Assembly: GCF_041321095.1 (NCBI RefSeq)
Contig: NZ_JBGGWE010000013.1
Coordinates: 62,001-126,000 of the forward strand
Direction of reading: 5' to 3'
Length of the DNA: 64,000 nt
Source of the DNA: Fibrella arboris
GTDB lineage: Bacteria > Bacteroidota > Bacteroidia > Cytophagales > Spirosomataceae
This document shows positions 54,523 through 63,978 of the stretch, piece after piece. Every line of letters begins with the position of its first letter. Position 1 is the first letter of the stretch. The notes beneath the pieces were generated by a model. That model made no database searches, was not told where the DNA came from, and worked only from the letters and a program-made list of their open reading frames with translations. The position numbers and the translations under genes were made by a program.

Positions 54523-57500
54523 ATGAAAATCCTTTTTTGTCTCTTCCTTTTCATCAACATCTGTGCGGCCCAGTCAACGCTGCGGCAGGTTATTTCGCTG
54601 GATACGGGCTGGCGGACGGTTGCTGGCGATAAGCAGCAGGAAAACCTGAATTTTGAGCAAACAGCATTCGTAGAGAAGAGCTGGAAATCAGTTGACGTAC
54701 CCCACAACTGGGACGATTATGACGGGTATCGCCGCCTGACGCATGGCAATCGGCACGGGTATGCCTGGTATCGTAAAACGTTCGCGGTGCGCCCTCAGCC
54801 TGCGGGGAAACGGTATTTTCTTTTCTTCGAGGGCGTTGGCTCCTACGCCACGGTCTGGCTGAACGGGCAACCAGTAGGCACGCATGCGGGTGGACGTACA
54901 ACGTTTACGCTCGATGTGACGAACGCAATTAAGCTGGATAAGCAACCCAACCTGCTGGCTGTTCGCGCCGACCATCCGGCCCTGATCACCGACCTGCCCT
55001 GGGTGTGTGGCGGCTGTTCTGATGATCGGGGGTTCTCGGAAGGCTCACAGCCGATGGGCATTTTCAGGCCGGTACACCTGCTCATCACCGATCCGGTACG
55101 TATCCAACCGTTTGGCGTTCATGTCTGGAACGATTCGACCACAACGGCGGCCAAAGCGCCGTTGTATCTGGAGACGGAGATCAAAAACTATGGGGCTCAG
55201 GTACGTTCCGTAACACTCGTCAGCCGACTTGTCGACAAGCGGGGCAAACCGGTTTTTGAGCAGACGAATAACACAACCATTCAGCCGGGTCAGCTAGTCC
55301 TGATTCGGCAGGAACCCCCGGTTGTAGTGAATCCGAGGTTATGGTCAGTCGAGAATCCGTATCTGTACACGCTTGTCTCGGAGGTAATTGAAAACGGGAA
55401 GTCCATCGACCGGCATATAACGCCCTACGGCATTCGCTGGATAAACTGGCAGCTTGGAAAAGTGCCCGGTGAGAATCGGTTTCTGCTCAACGGAAAACCC
55501 GTTTTCATCAATGGTATTGCCGAGTATGAGCACCTGCTGGGCAAGAGTCACGCGTTCAGCAGCGAGCAGATCCGGTCGCGGGTACAGCAGATCAAAGCCG
55601 CCGGCTTCAACGCCTTTCGGGATGCCCACCAGCCACATAACCTGCGGTACCAGACCGCCTGGGATTCGCTCGGTATCCTGTGGTGGACGCAGCTTTCTGC
55701 CCACGTCTGGTACGACACACCCGCCTTCCGGCAGAACTTCAAAACACTGCTGACCGAATGGGTACGTGAACGGCGCAACAACCCGTCGGTGGTGCTGTGG
55801 GGCCTGCAAAACGAAAGCAAACTGCCTGCCGACTTTGCCCGGGAATGCACGCAGCTCATCCGGCAACTTGATCCCACGGCCTCGTCGCAACGAAAGGTAA
55901 CGACCTGCAACGGCGGTGCCGGCACCGACTGGGACGTCCCCCAGAACTGGACAGGCACCTATGGCGGCGACCCGGCTACCTACGCCGACGATGTGAAACG
56001 ACAGGTACTGATTGGCGAGTATGGGGCCTGGCGAACAGCAGATCTGCATACCGAAGGGCCGTTTCGGGCCAATGGCGTGCTGAGCGAAGACCGTATGACG
56101 CAGCTCATGGAAACGAAGATCAGGCTGGCCGAGTCGGTGCGCGACCATACCGCCGGCCAGTTTTTCTGGCTATTCACCTCACACGACAACCCTGGCCGGG
56201 TGCAGGGCGGCGAGGGACTCCGCGAACTGGATCGTATTGGGCCGGTAAACTACAAGGGATTATTGACACCCTGGGAAGAGCCTCTCGACGCGTATTATAT
56301 GTTTCGGGCCAATTACGCCGACAAGCACAACGAGCCGATGGTATACATTGTCTCGCATACCTGGCCCGACCGCTGGATTGCGCCCGGCCTGAAAGATAGT
56401 CTCACGGTCTATTCCAATTGCGACGAGGTAGACCTGTTCAACGATGTGCGTACCCTGTCGCTCGGGAAACGTACCCGGCAGGGCATCGGCACCCATTTTC
56501 AGTGGGATAACGTACCTATCCAGTACAACGTCCTGTATGCGGTTGGGTACGTTAATGGCCGCGAGGTGGCGCGCGATTATATCGTCTTGAATCACCTGCC
56601 CAGAGCACCCCATTTTGACCAGTTCCTGGCTGGCAGCAAACCAATTACCGCTTCGCGGCCTGCCTACAACTATGTATATCGGGTCAATTGCGGCGGGCCA
56701 GACTACACGGACAAACAGGGCAATACCTGGATGGCGGACCGCCCACGCAGCACCACCGCCACCTGGGGGTCTACCTCGTGGACGAATGATTTTCCCAGTC
56801 TACCAGCCTTCTTCGCCAGCCAGCGACGTACCCACGATCCCATTCGGGGCACGACCGACTGGCCACTCTTCCAGACCTTCCGCTACGGGCGCGAGAAGCT
56901 ACGCTACGCCTTTCCCGTTCCAGACGGCACCTACCGGGTTGAACTGTATTTCACCGAACCCTGGCTGGGTACGGGCGGTGGCCTCGATTGCACCGGCTGG
57001 CGGCTTTTTGATGTAGCCGTGAATGGGAAAACGGTGCTCAAGGATCTGGATATCTGGAAGGAGGCCGGTCATGACGGAGCGTTGAAGAAAGTGGTTGACG
57101 CGCAGGTTACCGGCGGACAGCTAGTGATTTCCTTTCCGCACGTGGCCGCTGGCCAGGCCGTTATCTCAGGCATCGCTATTGCTACAGCCAACCAACATAC
57201 GAAGCCAGCACCAGGACCAAACCCCTTAATTACCAGGCTGGAAGTGGCCAATAGCACAGCCAACTGGTCGGTGCAGACCTGGCTTGATACGGGCGACAAG
57301 CCATATGCCGATGACCCGACCGCTTTCCGCAGCTTGCCCGCTACCCTCTACGGTGCCGAATGGCTTCGCGGGCCTAAAAGCGCCGCCAACGTACCCAGCT
57401 TCACCGTTTCGGAACAGGCCGATGTGTTTGTTGGGCTGCATAGCTCTGCCGGTGCCAGACCGGCTTGGCTGGCTCGTTTCGAAGACACTAAGACGGGCAT

Positions 57501-58053
57501 CGAGAATGGGCAGGGAGAGACATTCCGGGTATACCGTAACCGATACGATAAAGGCGCAACGGTGCGGTTGGGTGACCCCGGTAGCGTTGAGTCAGGTACG
57601 GTCAGCCCGTTCACTGTGATGGTGACGCCAGTCAGCACGATTGAGCCGGCCTATGACCTTAAGCCAGCCACCACCTACACCATTACAGCCTCGCGATTAT
57701 CGGGCCCGGGTATCGAGACAGACAGTCTGAACGACCGGCCTGTAGCAACGATCAAAAAACCAGCTGGCGGCACCCTCGACTGGACCCTAACGACCGGCGT
57801 TGCCGACACCTATTCGCTGACGATCCGGTACGCCAATCCGACGACGAGACCGCTAAAGGCCAGAGTGGAATTGCTATTGGCCGATGGTACCCGGATTACT
57901 GAGGAAACGCTGGAGTTCGCCCCTTCGCGCCCCGGCAAATGGAACCTGCTCACGACCTCGACCGGCACGATGATCAACGCCGGCACCTACACCCTTCGGC
58001 TGACTGCCCTTGATGCCCGGCAGTTAAGCCTTTACCAGTTGATTGTGCAATGA
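54523..58053 (+). CDS. GH2 glycoside hydrolase with malectin and C-terminal beta domains
   Basis: The 1176-residue protein is exported (MKILFCLFLFINICAAQ). Residues 35-600 are GH2: DVPHNWDDYDGYRRLTHGN, FFEGVGSYATVWLNGQPVG, LNGKPVFINGIAEYEHLLGK, a barrel with acid/base Glu in VVLWGLQNES and nucleophile in VLIGEYGAW. About 695-860 is a malectin-like domain (YVYRVNCGGPDYTDKQGNTW, YRVELYFTEPWLGTGGG), usually sugar-binding. The last 300 residues hold beta domains of unknown type. It likely removes a uronide or galactoside from pectin. Confidence 0.88.
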   Translation: MKILFCLFLFINICAAQSTLRQVISLDTGWRTVAGDKQQENLNFEQTAFVEKSWKSVDVPHNWDDYDGYRRLTHGNRHGYAWYRKTFAVRPQPAGKRYFLFFEGVGSYATVWLNGQPVGTHAGGRTTFTLDVTNAIKLDKQPNLLAVRADHPALITDLPWVCGGCSDDRGFSEGSQPMGIFRPVHLLITDPVRIQPFGVHVWNDSTTTAAKAPLYLETEIKNYGAQVRSVTLVSRLVDKRGKPVFEQTNNTTIQPGQLVLIRQEPPVVVNPRLWSVENPYLYTLVSEVIENGKSIDRHITPYGIRWINWQLGKVPGENRFLLNGKPVFINGIAEYEHLLGKSHAFSSEQIRSRVQQIKAAGFNAFRDAHQPHNLRYQTAWDSLGILWWTQLSAHVWYDTPAFRQNFKTLLTEWVRERRNNPSVVLWGLQNESKLPADFARECTQLIRQLDPTASSQRKVTTCNGGAGTDWDVPQNWTGTYGGDPATYADDVKRQVLIGEYGAWRTADLHTEGPFRANGVLSEDRMTQLMETKIRLAESVRDHTAGQFFWLFTSHDNPGRVQGGEGLRELDRIGPVNYKGLLTPWEEPLDAYYMFRANYADKHNEPMVYIVSHTWPDRWIAPGLKDSLTVYSNCDEVDLFNDVRTLSLGKRTRQGIGTHFQWDNVPIQYNVLYAVGYVNGREVARDYIVLNHLPRAPHFDQFLAGSKPITASRPAYNYVYRVNCGGPDYTDKQGNTWMADRPRSTTATWGSTSWTNDFPSLPAFFASQRRTHDPIRGTTDWPLFQTFRYGREKLRYAFPVPDGTYRVELYFTEPWLGTGGGLDCTGWRLFDVAVNGKTVLKDLDIWKEAGHDGALKKVVDAQVTGGQLVISFPHVAAGQAVISGIAIATANQHTKPAPGPNPLITRLEVANSTANWSVQTWLDTGDKPYADDPTAFRSLPATLYGAEWLRGPKSAANVPSFTVSEQADVFVGLHSSAGARPAWLARFEDTKTGIENGQGETFRVYRNRYDKGATVRLGDPGSVESGTVSPFTVMVTPVSTIEPAYDLKPATTYTITASRLSGPGIETDSLNDRPVATIKKPAGGTLDWTLTTGVADTYSLTIRYANPTTRPLKARVELLLADGTRITEETLEFAPSRPGKWNLLTTSTGTMINAGTYTLRLTALDARQLSLYQLIVQ

Positions 58054-58221
58054 CACGTACTGTATCCCCGCTCGTAGAACTATTCGCTCGTCGGGCAATT
58101 AATGACCGGCCAGACAACGGACTACCGGCTAATAAATTTCGCCCTATCCAGTAAGGCTATCTGGTTACTCAGGTCCGATAATCTGCTCTAAAGACATAGA
58201 TAAATCTTCGGTCCATATCAG

Positions 58222-60852
58222 ATGTTTACAGCCATTTTGAAGCGGTACGCCGCTGTTTACAGCCTACTTGGTTGGTTAGGAGTTCAAACGCCCACCTTCG
58301 GCTTATCCCCGCTATCGCTACCCGCGAGCACCATTGATAAGTCGACAAAATACAACCCGGCCACTACGCCACCACTGGCTGCAATTACTTCGCCTAAGCT
58401 GTCGGGGCCTGCCTCTGTTTCCGTAATCGACCCTGCTAAGTGTTACCGGCTGGTGTCTCGCCTGAGCGGTAAGGTGGTGGAAGTAGATGGCGCTTCGGCC
58501 AACGACGGGGCGCCCCTCCGCCAGCGTACCGACGCCAACCAGCTGGCCCAGGGCTGGCAACTGACCCCCGCCGAGGCGGGCTACTACCGCCTTTCGGTGC
58601 TCCACAACCAGAAGGGCATCCAGGTGAACAACGCCTCCACGGCCGAGAGCGCCCCCCTGGAGCAGTGGACCTACTGGGGCGGTAGCCACCAGCAGTGGGC
58701 CCTGCAGCGCAACGCCGAAGGCTACTACACCTTGAGCAACCGCAACTCGGGCAAGGCCATGACCGTGCGCAGTGCCAGCACGGCCGAGGGGGCCGACATC
58801 ATCCAGCAGGCCCTGGGTACGGGCCAGCACCAGCAGTGGAGCATCGAAGAACGAAGCTGTACGACCACGCCAACGACCAACCGGCCACCCGTCGTGATAG
58901 CCACCTCTACGTCATTGACAGGCACTTCTCCGCTGAGCGTGACTTTCACCGCCAATAAATCGTATGATCCCGACGGCGACCCGATCGCCTACGAATGGGA
59001 CTTTGGTGATGAGACCAGCTTTTCCACAGAGGCCAATCCGGTGAAGGTGTTTACGGCAAAGCCCGGGAAGTCGGGCGTTGGTCTCATTCTTCGCTATACC
59101 GTTCGACTAACGGTCATCGACAGTAAAGGGCTGAGAAGTGCTGTGCAGACCTTTGATGCATCGCTCAATAATAACCCACCGACCGTTCGGATCACCAATC
59201 CGGTCACCAACGCCAAATACAGTCTCGATAAAACGACCAGCTATACCCTGGCTGCGACGGTTACCGGCAATGGAATCGCTTCCCAAATCTGGCAGGTAAA
59301 ACTACGTCGCACTGCCAGTGAGCAACTGGTAAAAACCACGTCGGGAGCCAATCCCGCCATCGATATTTCACCGGTAGGCTGTGATGGCACGAATCCGTAC
59401 TACCTGATTGCCGTAAAAGTGACCGATGCTGCCGGACAGTCTGCGCAGGACTCCGTCAAGATTTATCCCGACTGTACCACGCCCAGCCTGGCAGTGACTA
59501 ACCTGACAGCCACCCCATTCAACTACGTCAACACGGTGCAATTGAACTGGACCAACCCCGTGATTCCATTCGATGACGTGCTGGTAGTGGGCAAGGCCGG
59601 TGCCGGCTTTACCGATATTCCTCTCGATCCGCTCTACACGGCCAACGCAAGCTTCACGGGCAACGGCTCTGCCCTGTACGGAGGCAAGGTGCTCTACCAG
59701 GGCACAGGTACGTCGGTAAATGTGACCGACCTGACAGGCGGTCAGAAATACTACTTCCGGGTATTCACCCGCAAAGGCAACGGCTGGAACGGTGGCGTGG
59801 AAATCAGCGCTACCCCGGCAACATCAAACCGTGCCCCTGTAGTGGTAGCCACCTCTACCTCGCTAACGGGCAGTTCACCGCTGAGCGTGACCTTTACCGG
59901 CAACAGATCATCTGACCCTGATGGTGACCCCATCACCTATCAGTGGGACTTTGGCGATGGCAGTTTTTCCACAGACGCCAATCCGGTGAAGGTCTTCACC
60001 ATTCAGCCAGGGCGCCAGGGGGTCCCTCAAACCAGCTACAGCGTGAAGCTGACCGTGTCGGACAACAGGGGAGGCATCGCTAGCAGCCAGTCGTTGCTGG
60101 TCTCGCTGCGTTCTGCCAGCACCACAACCATTGATCCCAATAAGTGTTACCGGCTGGTGTCTCGCCTGAGCGGTAAGGTGGTGGGCGTCGAGGGCAGCGC
60201 ACCCGACGACGGGGCCCCTCTCCGCCAGCGTACCGACGCCAACCAGCTGGCCCAGGGCTGGCAACTGACCCCCGCCGAGGCGGGCTACTACCGCCTTTCG
60301 GTGCTCCACAACCAGAAGGGCATCCAGGTGAACAACGCCTCCACGGCCGAGAGCGCCCCCCTGGAGCAGTGGACCTACTGGGGCGGTAGCCACCAGCAGT
60401 GGGCCCTGCAGCGCAACGCCGAAGGCTACTACACCTTGAGCAACCGCAACTCGGGCAAGGCCATGACCGTGCGCAGTGCCAGCACGGCCGAGGGGGCCGA
60501 CATCGTCCAGCAGGCCCTGGGTACGGGCCAGCACCAGCAGTGGAGCATCGAAGAACGAGGTTGTACGACCGGTGGGCGCGTAGGCGTTGCTGAACCGGGC
60601 ATGGCGTTCAGCCTGTGGCCAAACCCGGCAAATGACCATGTATTGATCGATCTGAGTCCGGCGGCGGGTAAACCCGTTGGCTTGCAGGTAAACGACTTAC
60701 TGGGCCGTCCGCTCCAGCAAACGCAGCTCGAGGTGGCTCCAGCAGCGCCTTACCGTTACCAGACAGACCAGTTACCAAACGGATTATACCTGATCCAACT
60801 TACGCCCACCGGGCAATTACCAACCACACTAAAGCTGTTGATTCAGCGATAG
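58222..60852 (+). CDS. T9SS-sorted protein with two ricin-type lectin domains and PKD domains
   Basis: The 876-residue secreted protein has two ricin-B/CBM13-like repeats (about 72-212 and 640-780: CYRLVSRLSGKVV, YYRLSVLHNQKGIQVNNAST, QWTYWGGSHQQWALQRNAEG), each followed or preceded by PKD domains (DGDPIAYEWDFGDE and DGDPITYQWDFGDG). An Fn3-like stretch (VQLNWTNP to YYFRVFTRKGNG) and a T9SS type A tail (FSLWPNPANDHVLIDL, ending KLLIQR) complete it. It has no catalytic module, so it may bind glycan or anchor to the surface. The two lectin domains are encoded by nearly identical DNA, pointing to recent duplication or gene conversion. Confidence 0.85.
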   Translation: MFTAILKRYAAVYSLLGWLGVQTPTFGLSPLSLPASTIDKSTKYNPATTPPLAAITSPKLSGPASVSVIDPAKCYRLVSRLSGKVVEVDGASANDGAPLRQRTDANQLAQGWQLTPAEAGYYRLSVLHNQKGIQVNNASTAESAPLEQWTYWGGSHQQWALQRNAEGYYTLSNRNSGKAMTVRSASTAEGADIIQQALGTGQHQQWSIEERSCTTTPTTNRPPVVIATSTSLTGTSPLSVTFTANKSYDPDGDPIAYEWDFGDETSFSTEANPVKVFTAKPGKSGVGLILRYTVRLTVIDSKGLRSAVQTFDASLNNNPPTVRITNPVTNAKYSLDKTTSYTLAATVTGNGIASQIWQVKLRRTASEQLVKTTSGANPAIDISPVGCDGTNPYYLIAVKVTDAAGQSAQDSVKIYPDCTTPSLAVTNLTATPFNYVNTVQLNWTNPVIPFDDVLVVGKAGAGFTDIPLDPLYTANASFTGNGSALYGGKVLYQGTGTSVNVTDLTGGQKYYFRVFTRKGNGWNGGVEISATPATSNRAPVVVATSTSLTGSSPLSVTFTGNRSSDPDGDPITYQWDFGDGSFSTDANPVKVFTIQPGRQGVPQTSYSVKLTVSDNRGGIASSQSLLVSLRSASTTTIDPNKCYRLVSRLSGKVVGVEGSAPDDGAPLRQRTDANQLAQGWQLTPAEAGYYRLSVLHNQKGIQVNNASTAESAPLEQWTYWGGSHQQWALQRNAEGYYTLSNRNSGKAMTVRSASTAEGADIVQQALGTGQHQQWSIEERGCTTGGRVGVAEPGMAFSLWPNPANDHVLIDLSPAAGKPVGLQVNDLLGRPLQQTQLEVAPAAPYRYQTDQLPNGLYLIQLTPTGQLPTTLKLLIQR
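58517..60558 (+). repeat. 338-bp direct repeat with one mismatch inside the lectin gene
   Basis: 58517-58854 and 60221-60558 are identical except A58801/G60505. They are offset by 1704 bp and code for the two lectin domains. The flanks, including the coding part just before, differ clearly, so identity drops sharply at the edges. Confidence 0.95.
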
Positions 60853-60885
60853 GCGCTTCTCTGGTATAACCTACCGTGATCTACG

Positions 60886-60941
60886 AACGAAGCCAGGGGT
60901 CCAGTACTGACACGTGTCAGTTCTGGACCCCTGGCTTCGTT
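60886..60941 (+). terminator. 56-bp loopless palindrome after the lectin gene
   Basis: 28-bp arms (60886-60913 and 60914-60941) meet at the centre with one mismatch and no loop (centre TGACACGTGTCA). It lies 34 bp after the stop. It could be a cruciform or a terminator without a U-tract. Confidence 0.75.
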
Positions 60942-61090
60942 ATGTACGGAATGATTCATCCCGACTCAGGGTAGGCATCTCAATTCGATACCAACTACGC
61001 TGGCTGCTTAGCCATGCCGCCGTCAGGTTTCAGTATGAGCCGTGTGCCTGTCTCTGATAGGCTTCAACGTTGGCGAGACTTATCAGGCCC

Positions 61091-62107
61091 CTACGCCAAC
61101 GCCACCATCGCCTTGATGACGCCATTCGCCGGGTCGAGCCAGCTGGCGAAGGTATCGGCAACCTGATCGAAGGCTACGCGGTGGGTGATGTAGGTGGTTG
61201 GGTCGATCAGCCCTTTTTTCAGGCAGGCAATGACATGCTCGAAATCCTGCCGGGTGGCGTTGCGGCTGCTCATGAGCGTGGCTTCCCGCTTATGAAAGTC
61301 GGGGTGACTGAATGCGATCTCACCTTTCTGAAGTCCGACGAGGACGTACCTGGCTCCGTGGGCCATGTACCGAAAGCTGTTGTTGATCGCTTTCAAACTG
61401 CCGGTGGCATCCATGACCACCGTCGGCATATCGCCGCTGGTAATCGCCTGAAGCTGCTCCAGCACATCGGGCGATAGGGCATTGATCGTATGCGTTACGC
61501 CCAGCTTTTCCCGGCAAAAGGCCAGCCTTCCTTCATTGATATCCAGCGCAATGACAGTGCCCCCCGCAATGCGGGCAAACTCCATGATGCCTAAGCCAAT
61601 GGGACCGGCCCCAATGACCAGTACATACTCCCCAGGCTGTATGTTTGCCCGCCGAACGCCGTGGGCACCAATCGCCAGTGGTTCCACCAGCGCCAGTTCA
61701 TCAACACCCAGCCCGTCGCCGTGAACGAGTGAATAAATCGGCACCGAGAGATAATCGACCATGCCGCCATCGATGTGTACGCCGCTTACCTGAAGCTGCG
61801 TGCAGCAATTGGGTTTCCCCGACCGGCAGGCTATACAATGCCCACAGTTGAAATAAGGAATAAAGGTAACCAGCTCCCCCGGAGTGAAATCTGACGCCCC
61901 ATTGGCTTCTACCAGCTCGCCGGCCAGTTCATGCCCCAGAATTCGGGGATATGAGAAGAACGGCTGGGTGCCTTCATAAGCATGCAGGTCGGTTCCGCAG
62001 ATGCCAATACGTTTGATTCGAATAATGGCCCGTTCAGGTGCCGACTCGGGCATACTGCCTTGCTGATAGGCAAATACGCCGGGGGTTGTGCAAACTAAGG
62101 TTTTCAT
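61091..62107 (-). CDS. Zinc-containing alcohol dehydrogenase family protein
   Basis: The 338-residue cytoplasmic enzyme has catalytic zinc motifs GICGTDLHAYEG and GHELAGELVE, structural zinc cysteines in CGHCIACRSGKPNCC, and the NAD loop VLVIGAGPIGLGIMEFAR. It fits the sorbitol/threonine dehydrogenase-like group. It is likely a polyol or sugar dehydrogenase for monosaccharides from the locus; L-fucose, L-galactose or L-rhamnose products are possible but not proven. It is convergent with the lectin gene and sits 95 bp after the SusD gene on the same strand. Confidence 0.88.
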   Translation of the reverse strand: MKTLVCTTPGVFAYQQGSMPESAPERAIIRIKRIGICGTDLHAYEGTQPFFSYPRILGHELAGELVEANGASDFTPGELVTFIPYFNCGHCIACRSGKPNCCTQLQVSGVHIDGGMVDYLSVPIYSLVHGDGLGVDELALVEPLAIGAHGVRRANIQPGEYVLVIGAGPIGLGIMEFARIAGGTVIALDINEGRLAFCREKLGVTHTINALSPDVLEQLQAITSGDMPTVVMDATGSLKAINNSFRYMAHGARYVLVGLQKGEIAFSHPDFHKREATLMSSRNATRQDFEHVIACLKKGLIDPTTYITHRVAFDQVADTFASWLDPANGVIKAMVALA

Positions 62108-62202
62108 AGCCAGAGCAAGGTAGTTGTAAAAACTGCCGGAACATTCACCCGGGCAACAAAACCCACGTGAACATCCCGGCAGTATACACTACGAGAAGCA
62201 AT

Positions 62203-63978
62203 CTATTTTAAAGGGTCAAACGTGCCGCCCCAGGTGTTGTTCTGAATGATTTTGGGGTTGTTATCAATGGCCGTTTGCGGAATAGCGAAGAAGTAATACT
62301 CTGGTTTCCAGTTGATCGCGTACTTCGTATCAAGCTGCTTGAAGACCAGCGTAAAGTAGTTGGTGTAGGCCAGATCCAGGCTCACGTTATCGCGGGTGGT
62401 GGCAAAATCGGCCGGCACACCCGTTGTCTTCAGGTTGATCGTCACACCAGTGCGGCGGGTACCGTTCAGCGTTTTTTCGATCAGTTTCCAGCGGCGAAGA
62501 TCCCAGAAACGCTTGCCTTCGAAAGCAAATTCAATCTGGCGCTCCAGCAGAATGGCCGCAAACAGTTCATCGCGGGTCATCGCGGCTTTTAGGCCATATA
62601 GCCCGTCGGTGCCTGCTTCGAGCCCCGCCCGTTTCCGAATAGCTTTCAGTTGGGTGTAGGCGTCGTCGAGTTTGTTGATGCCTACTGCGCTTTCGGCCAG
62701 GTTCAACAGCACTTCTGCAAAGCGAATCTCGATCCAGTCGGTACCAGAATACTGCACATCACCGATGGCGGCCGTTGGGTTGATCGCTTTCCGGGCATAA
62801 AAACCGGTGTTGCTGGCTTTCGCTTCTACCGTTTTACCACCCGCAAAATACGTCCAGACTTTATTGGCGGTATTGCCGTTCAGCGGCCAGGTTACGCCGT
62901 TATAAGCGATCGTTTTGTCGAAACGGGGATCACGGTTTTTGTAGAAGAGCTGGTCGGTGTACGCGTACTTCGTCGACTCGCCGGGTTTCTTGCCATCCAG
63001 CATCGGGAAGGCCTTCACCATCTCCCACGAAGGCTGGTTAGAGCCTCCACCAGTTCCGTTGTACGACGGACGGGTCGCATTGTCATAGCCATTATTCTTC
63101 TTCGTCTGGTCGCCCGTCGACGTGTTATAACCCGTCAGGAATACGGCTTCAGGGTTGTTTACTTCCTGGAACCAAAGCTGGTCGAACGACGCGTGCAGTC
63201 CGTAGCCGTTGGCCGTTAGCAGGTCATACGCCTGTTTATTGGCGTCGTAGGCAGCCTGCCATTTCGCCTGGTCGTCAGACGGGTTAAACTGTGGACTGGC
63301 GGCCGTCATGAGCACTCGCCCTTTCAACGCGGCGGCGGCTCCTTTCGTGATCCGTCCCCAATCGGCCGACGATGCCCATTTTCCTGGCACCGACGCAATG
63401 GTTGAGTCGAGGTCTTTTACGATCTGGGCAAACGATTCGGCGGTTGTGTTTCTGGGCAGGAACGCTACGCCCCGGGCTTCGTCGCCCACGGCGGCCAGCG
63501 GCGTTAACACCAGCGGAACGCCGCCATACAGCCGAACGAGGTCAAAATACCGCCAGGCGCGAAAAAACTGGGCCTGCCCTCTCAGCTTGTTTTTGGTCGC
63601 CGCAGGGAGTGAACCGTTCTTCACATCGTTCAGGAACATATTGATGACCCTGATTTTACCGTAGTTGTTGGTGGCGCTGAGGGCGGTGCCAAAATCAGCT
63701 ACTTCATTAACCAGCAGTGTTCCTTCCAGTAGCTTGCTTTCACCGAACGATTCGTCCGTCAGGTTGGTCACGCTGGGTGTACTTGGCCCAAGCGTGGCAA
63801 TGCCAGTTGGCAGGTTCTGGTCGTAGATATAATCCAGGTTCATCTGGGAGAGGGTCGAATCTTTAAAGATCAGATCACCACTGGTTGAACTCAGATCGGT
63901 TTTGTCGAGCACGTCCTTGCAGCTTGTCAGGGCAAGGGTGGCGCAACAGACGGCGAGGAATTTATAGGCGAATTTCAT
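62203..63978 (-). CDS. RagB/SusD family outer membrane glycan-binding lipoprotein
   Basis: The 591-residue lipoprotein (CATLALTSC, Cys20) is a surface glycan-binding partner of a SusC-type TonB channel. It has the SusD N-terminal motif (RGQAQFFRAWRYFDLVRLYGGVPLVL), WIEIRFAEVLLNLAESA, RDELFAAILLERQIEFAFEG and KRFWDLRRWK, all typical. The C-terminus ends NNTWGGTFDPLK. The SusC gene should lie upstream, beyond the right edge (minus strand). SusD strongly supports a glycan-utilisation locus. Confidence 0.95.
   Translation of the reverse strand: MKFAYKFLAVCCATLALTSCKDVLDKTDLSSTSGDLIFKDSTLSQMNLDYIYDQNLPTGIATLGPSTPSVTNLTDESFGESKLLEGTLLVNEVADFGTALSATNNYGKIRVINMFLNDVKNGSLPAATKNKLRGQAQFFRAWRYFDLVRLYGGVPLVLTPLAAVGDEARGVAFLPRNTTAESFAQIVKDLDSTIASVPGKWASSADWGRITKGAAAALKGRVLMTAASPQFNPSDDQAKWQAAYDANKQAYDLLTANGYGLHASFDQLWFQEVNNPEAVFLTGYNTSTGDQTKKNNGYDNATRPSYNGTGGGSNQPSWEMVKAFPMLDGKKPGESTKYAYTDQLFYKNRDPRFDKTIAYNGVTWPLNGNTANKVWTYFAGGKTVEAKASNTGFYARKAINPTAAIGDVQYSGTDWIEIRFAEVLLNLAESAVGINKLDDAYTQLKAIRKRAGLEAGTDGLYGLKAAMTRDELFAAILLERQIEFAFEGKRFWDLRRWKLIEKTLNGTRRTGVTINLKTTGVPADFATTRDNVSLDLAYTNYFTLVFKQLDTKYAINWKPEYYFFAIPQTAIDNNPKIIQNNTWGGTFDPLK

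Larger units (their letters stand above)
71..57395. repeat. Highly repeated octamer GGTACGTT/AACGTACC, dispersed
   Basis: About 42 exact copies were counted by eye across the window (about 25 plus, 17 minus), where about 2 would be expected for a random octamer at equal base use. Examples: plus at 5145, 7161, 13065, 38507, 40627, 45189, 45473; minus at 12930, 31519, 42353, 51983, 52530, 57388. It lies mostly within genes and in different reading frames. Confidence 0.8.

Noticed and set aside
58318..60639. Two similar minus-strand frames in the lectin gene
   Set aside because: They are similar only because the underlying DNA is a direct repeat; the plus frame has signal, lectin and T9SS domains.
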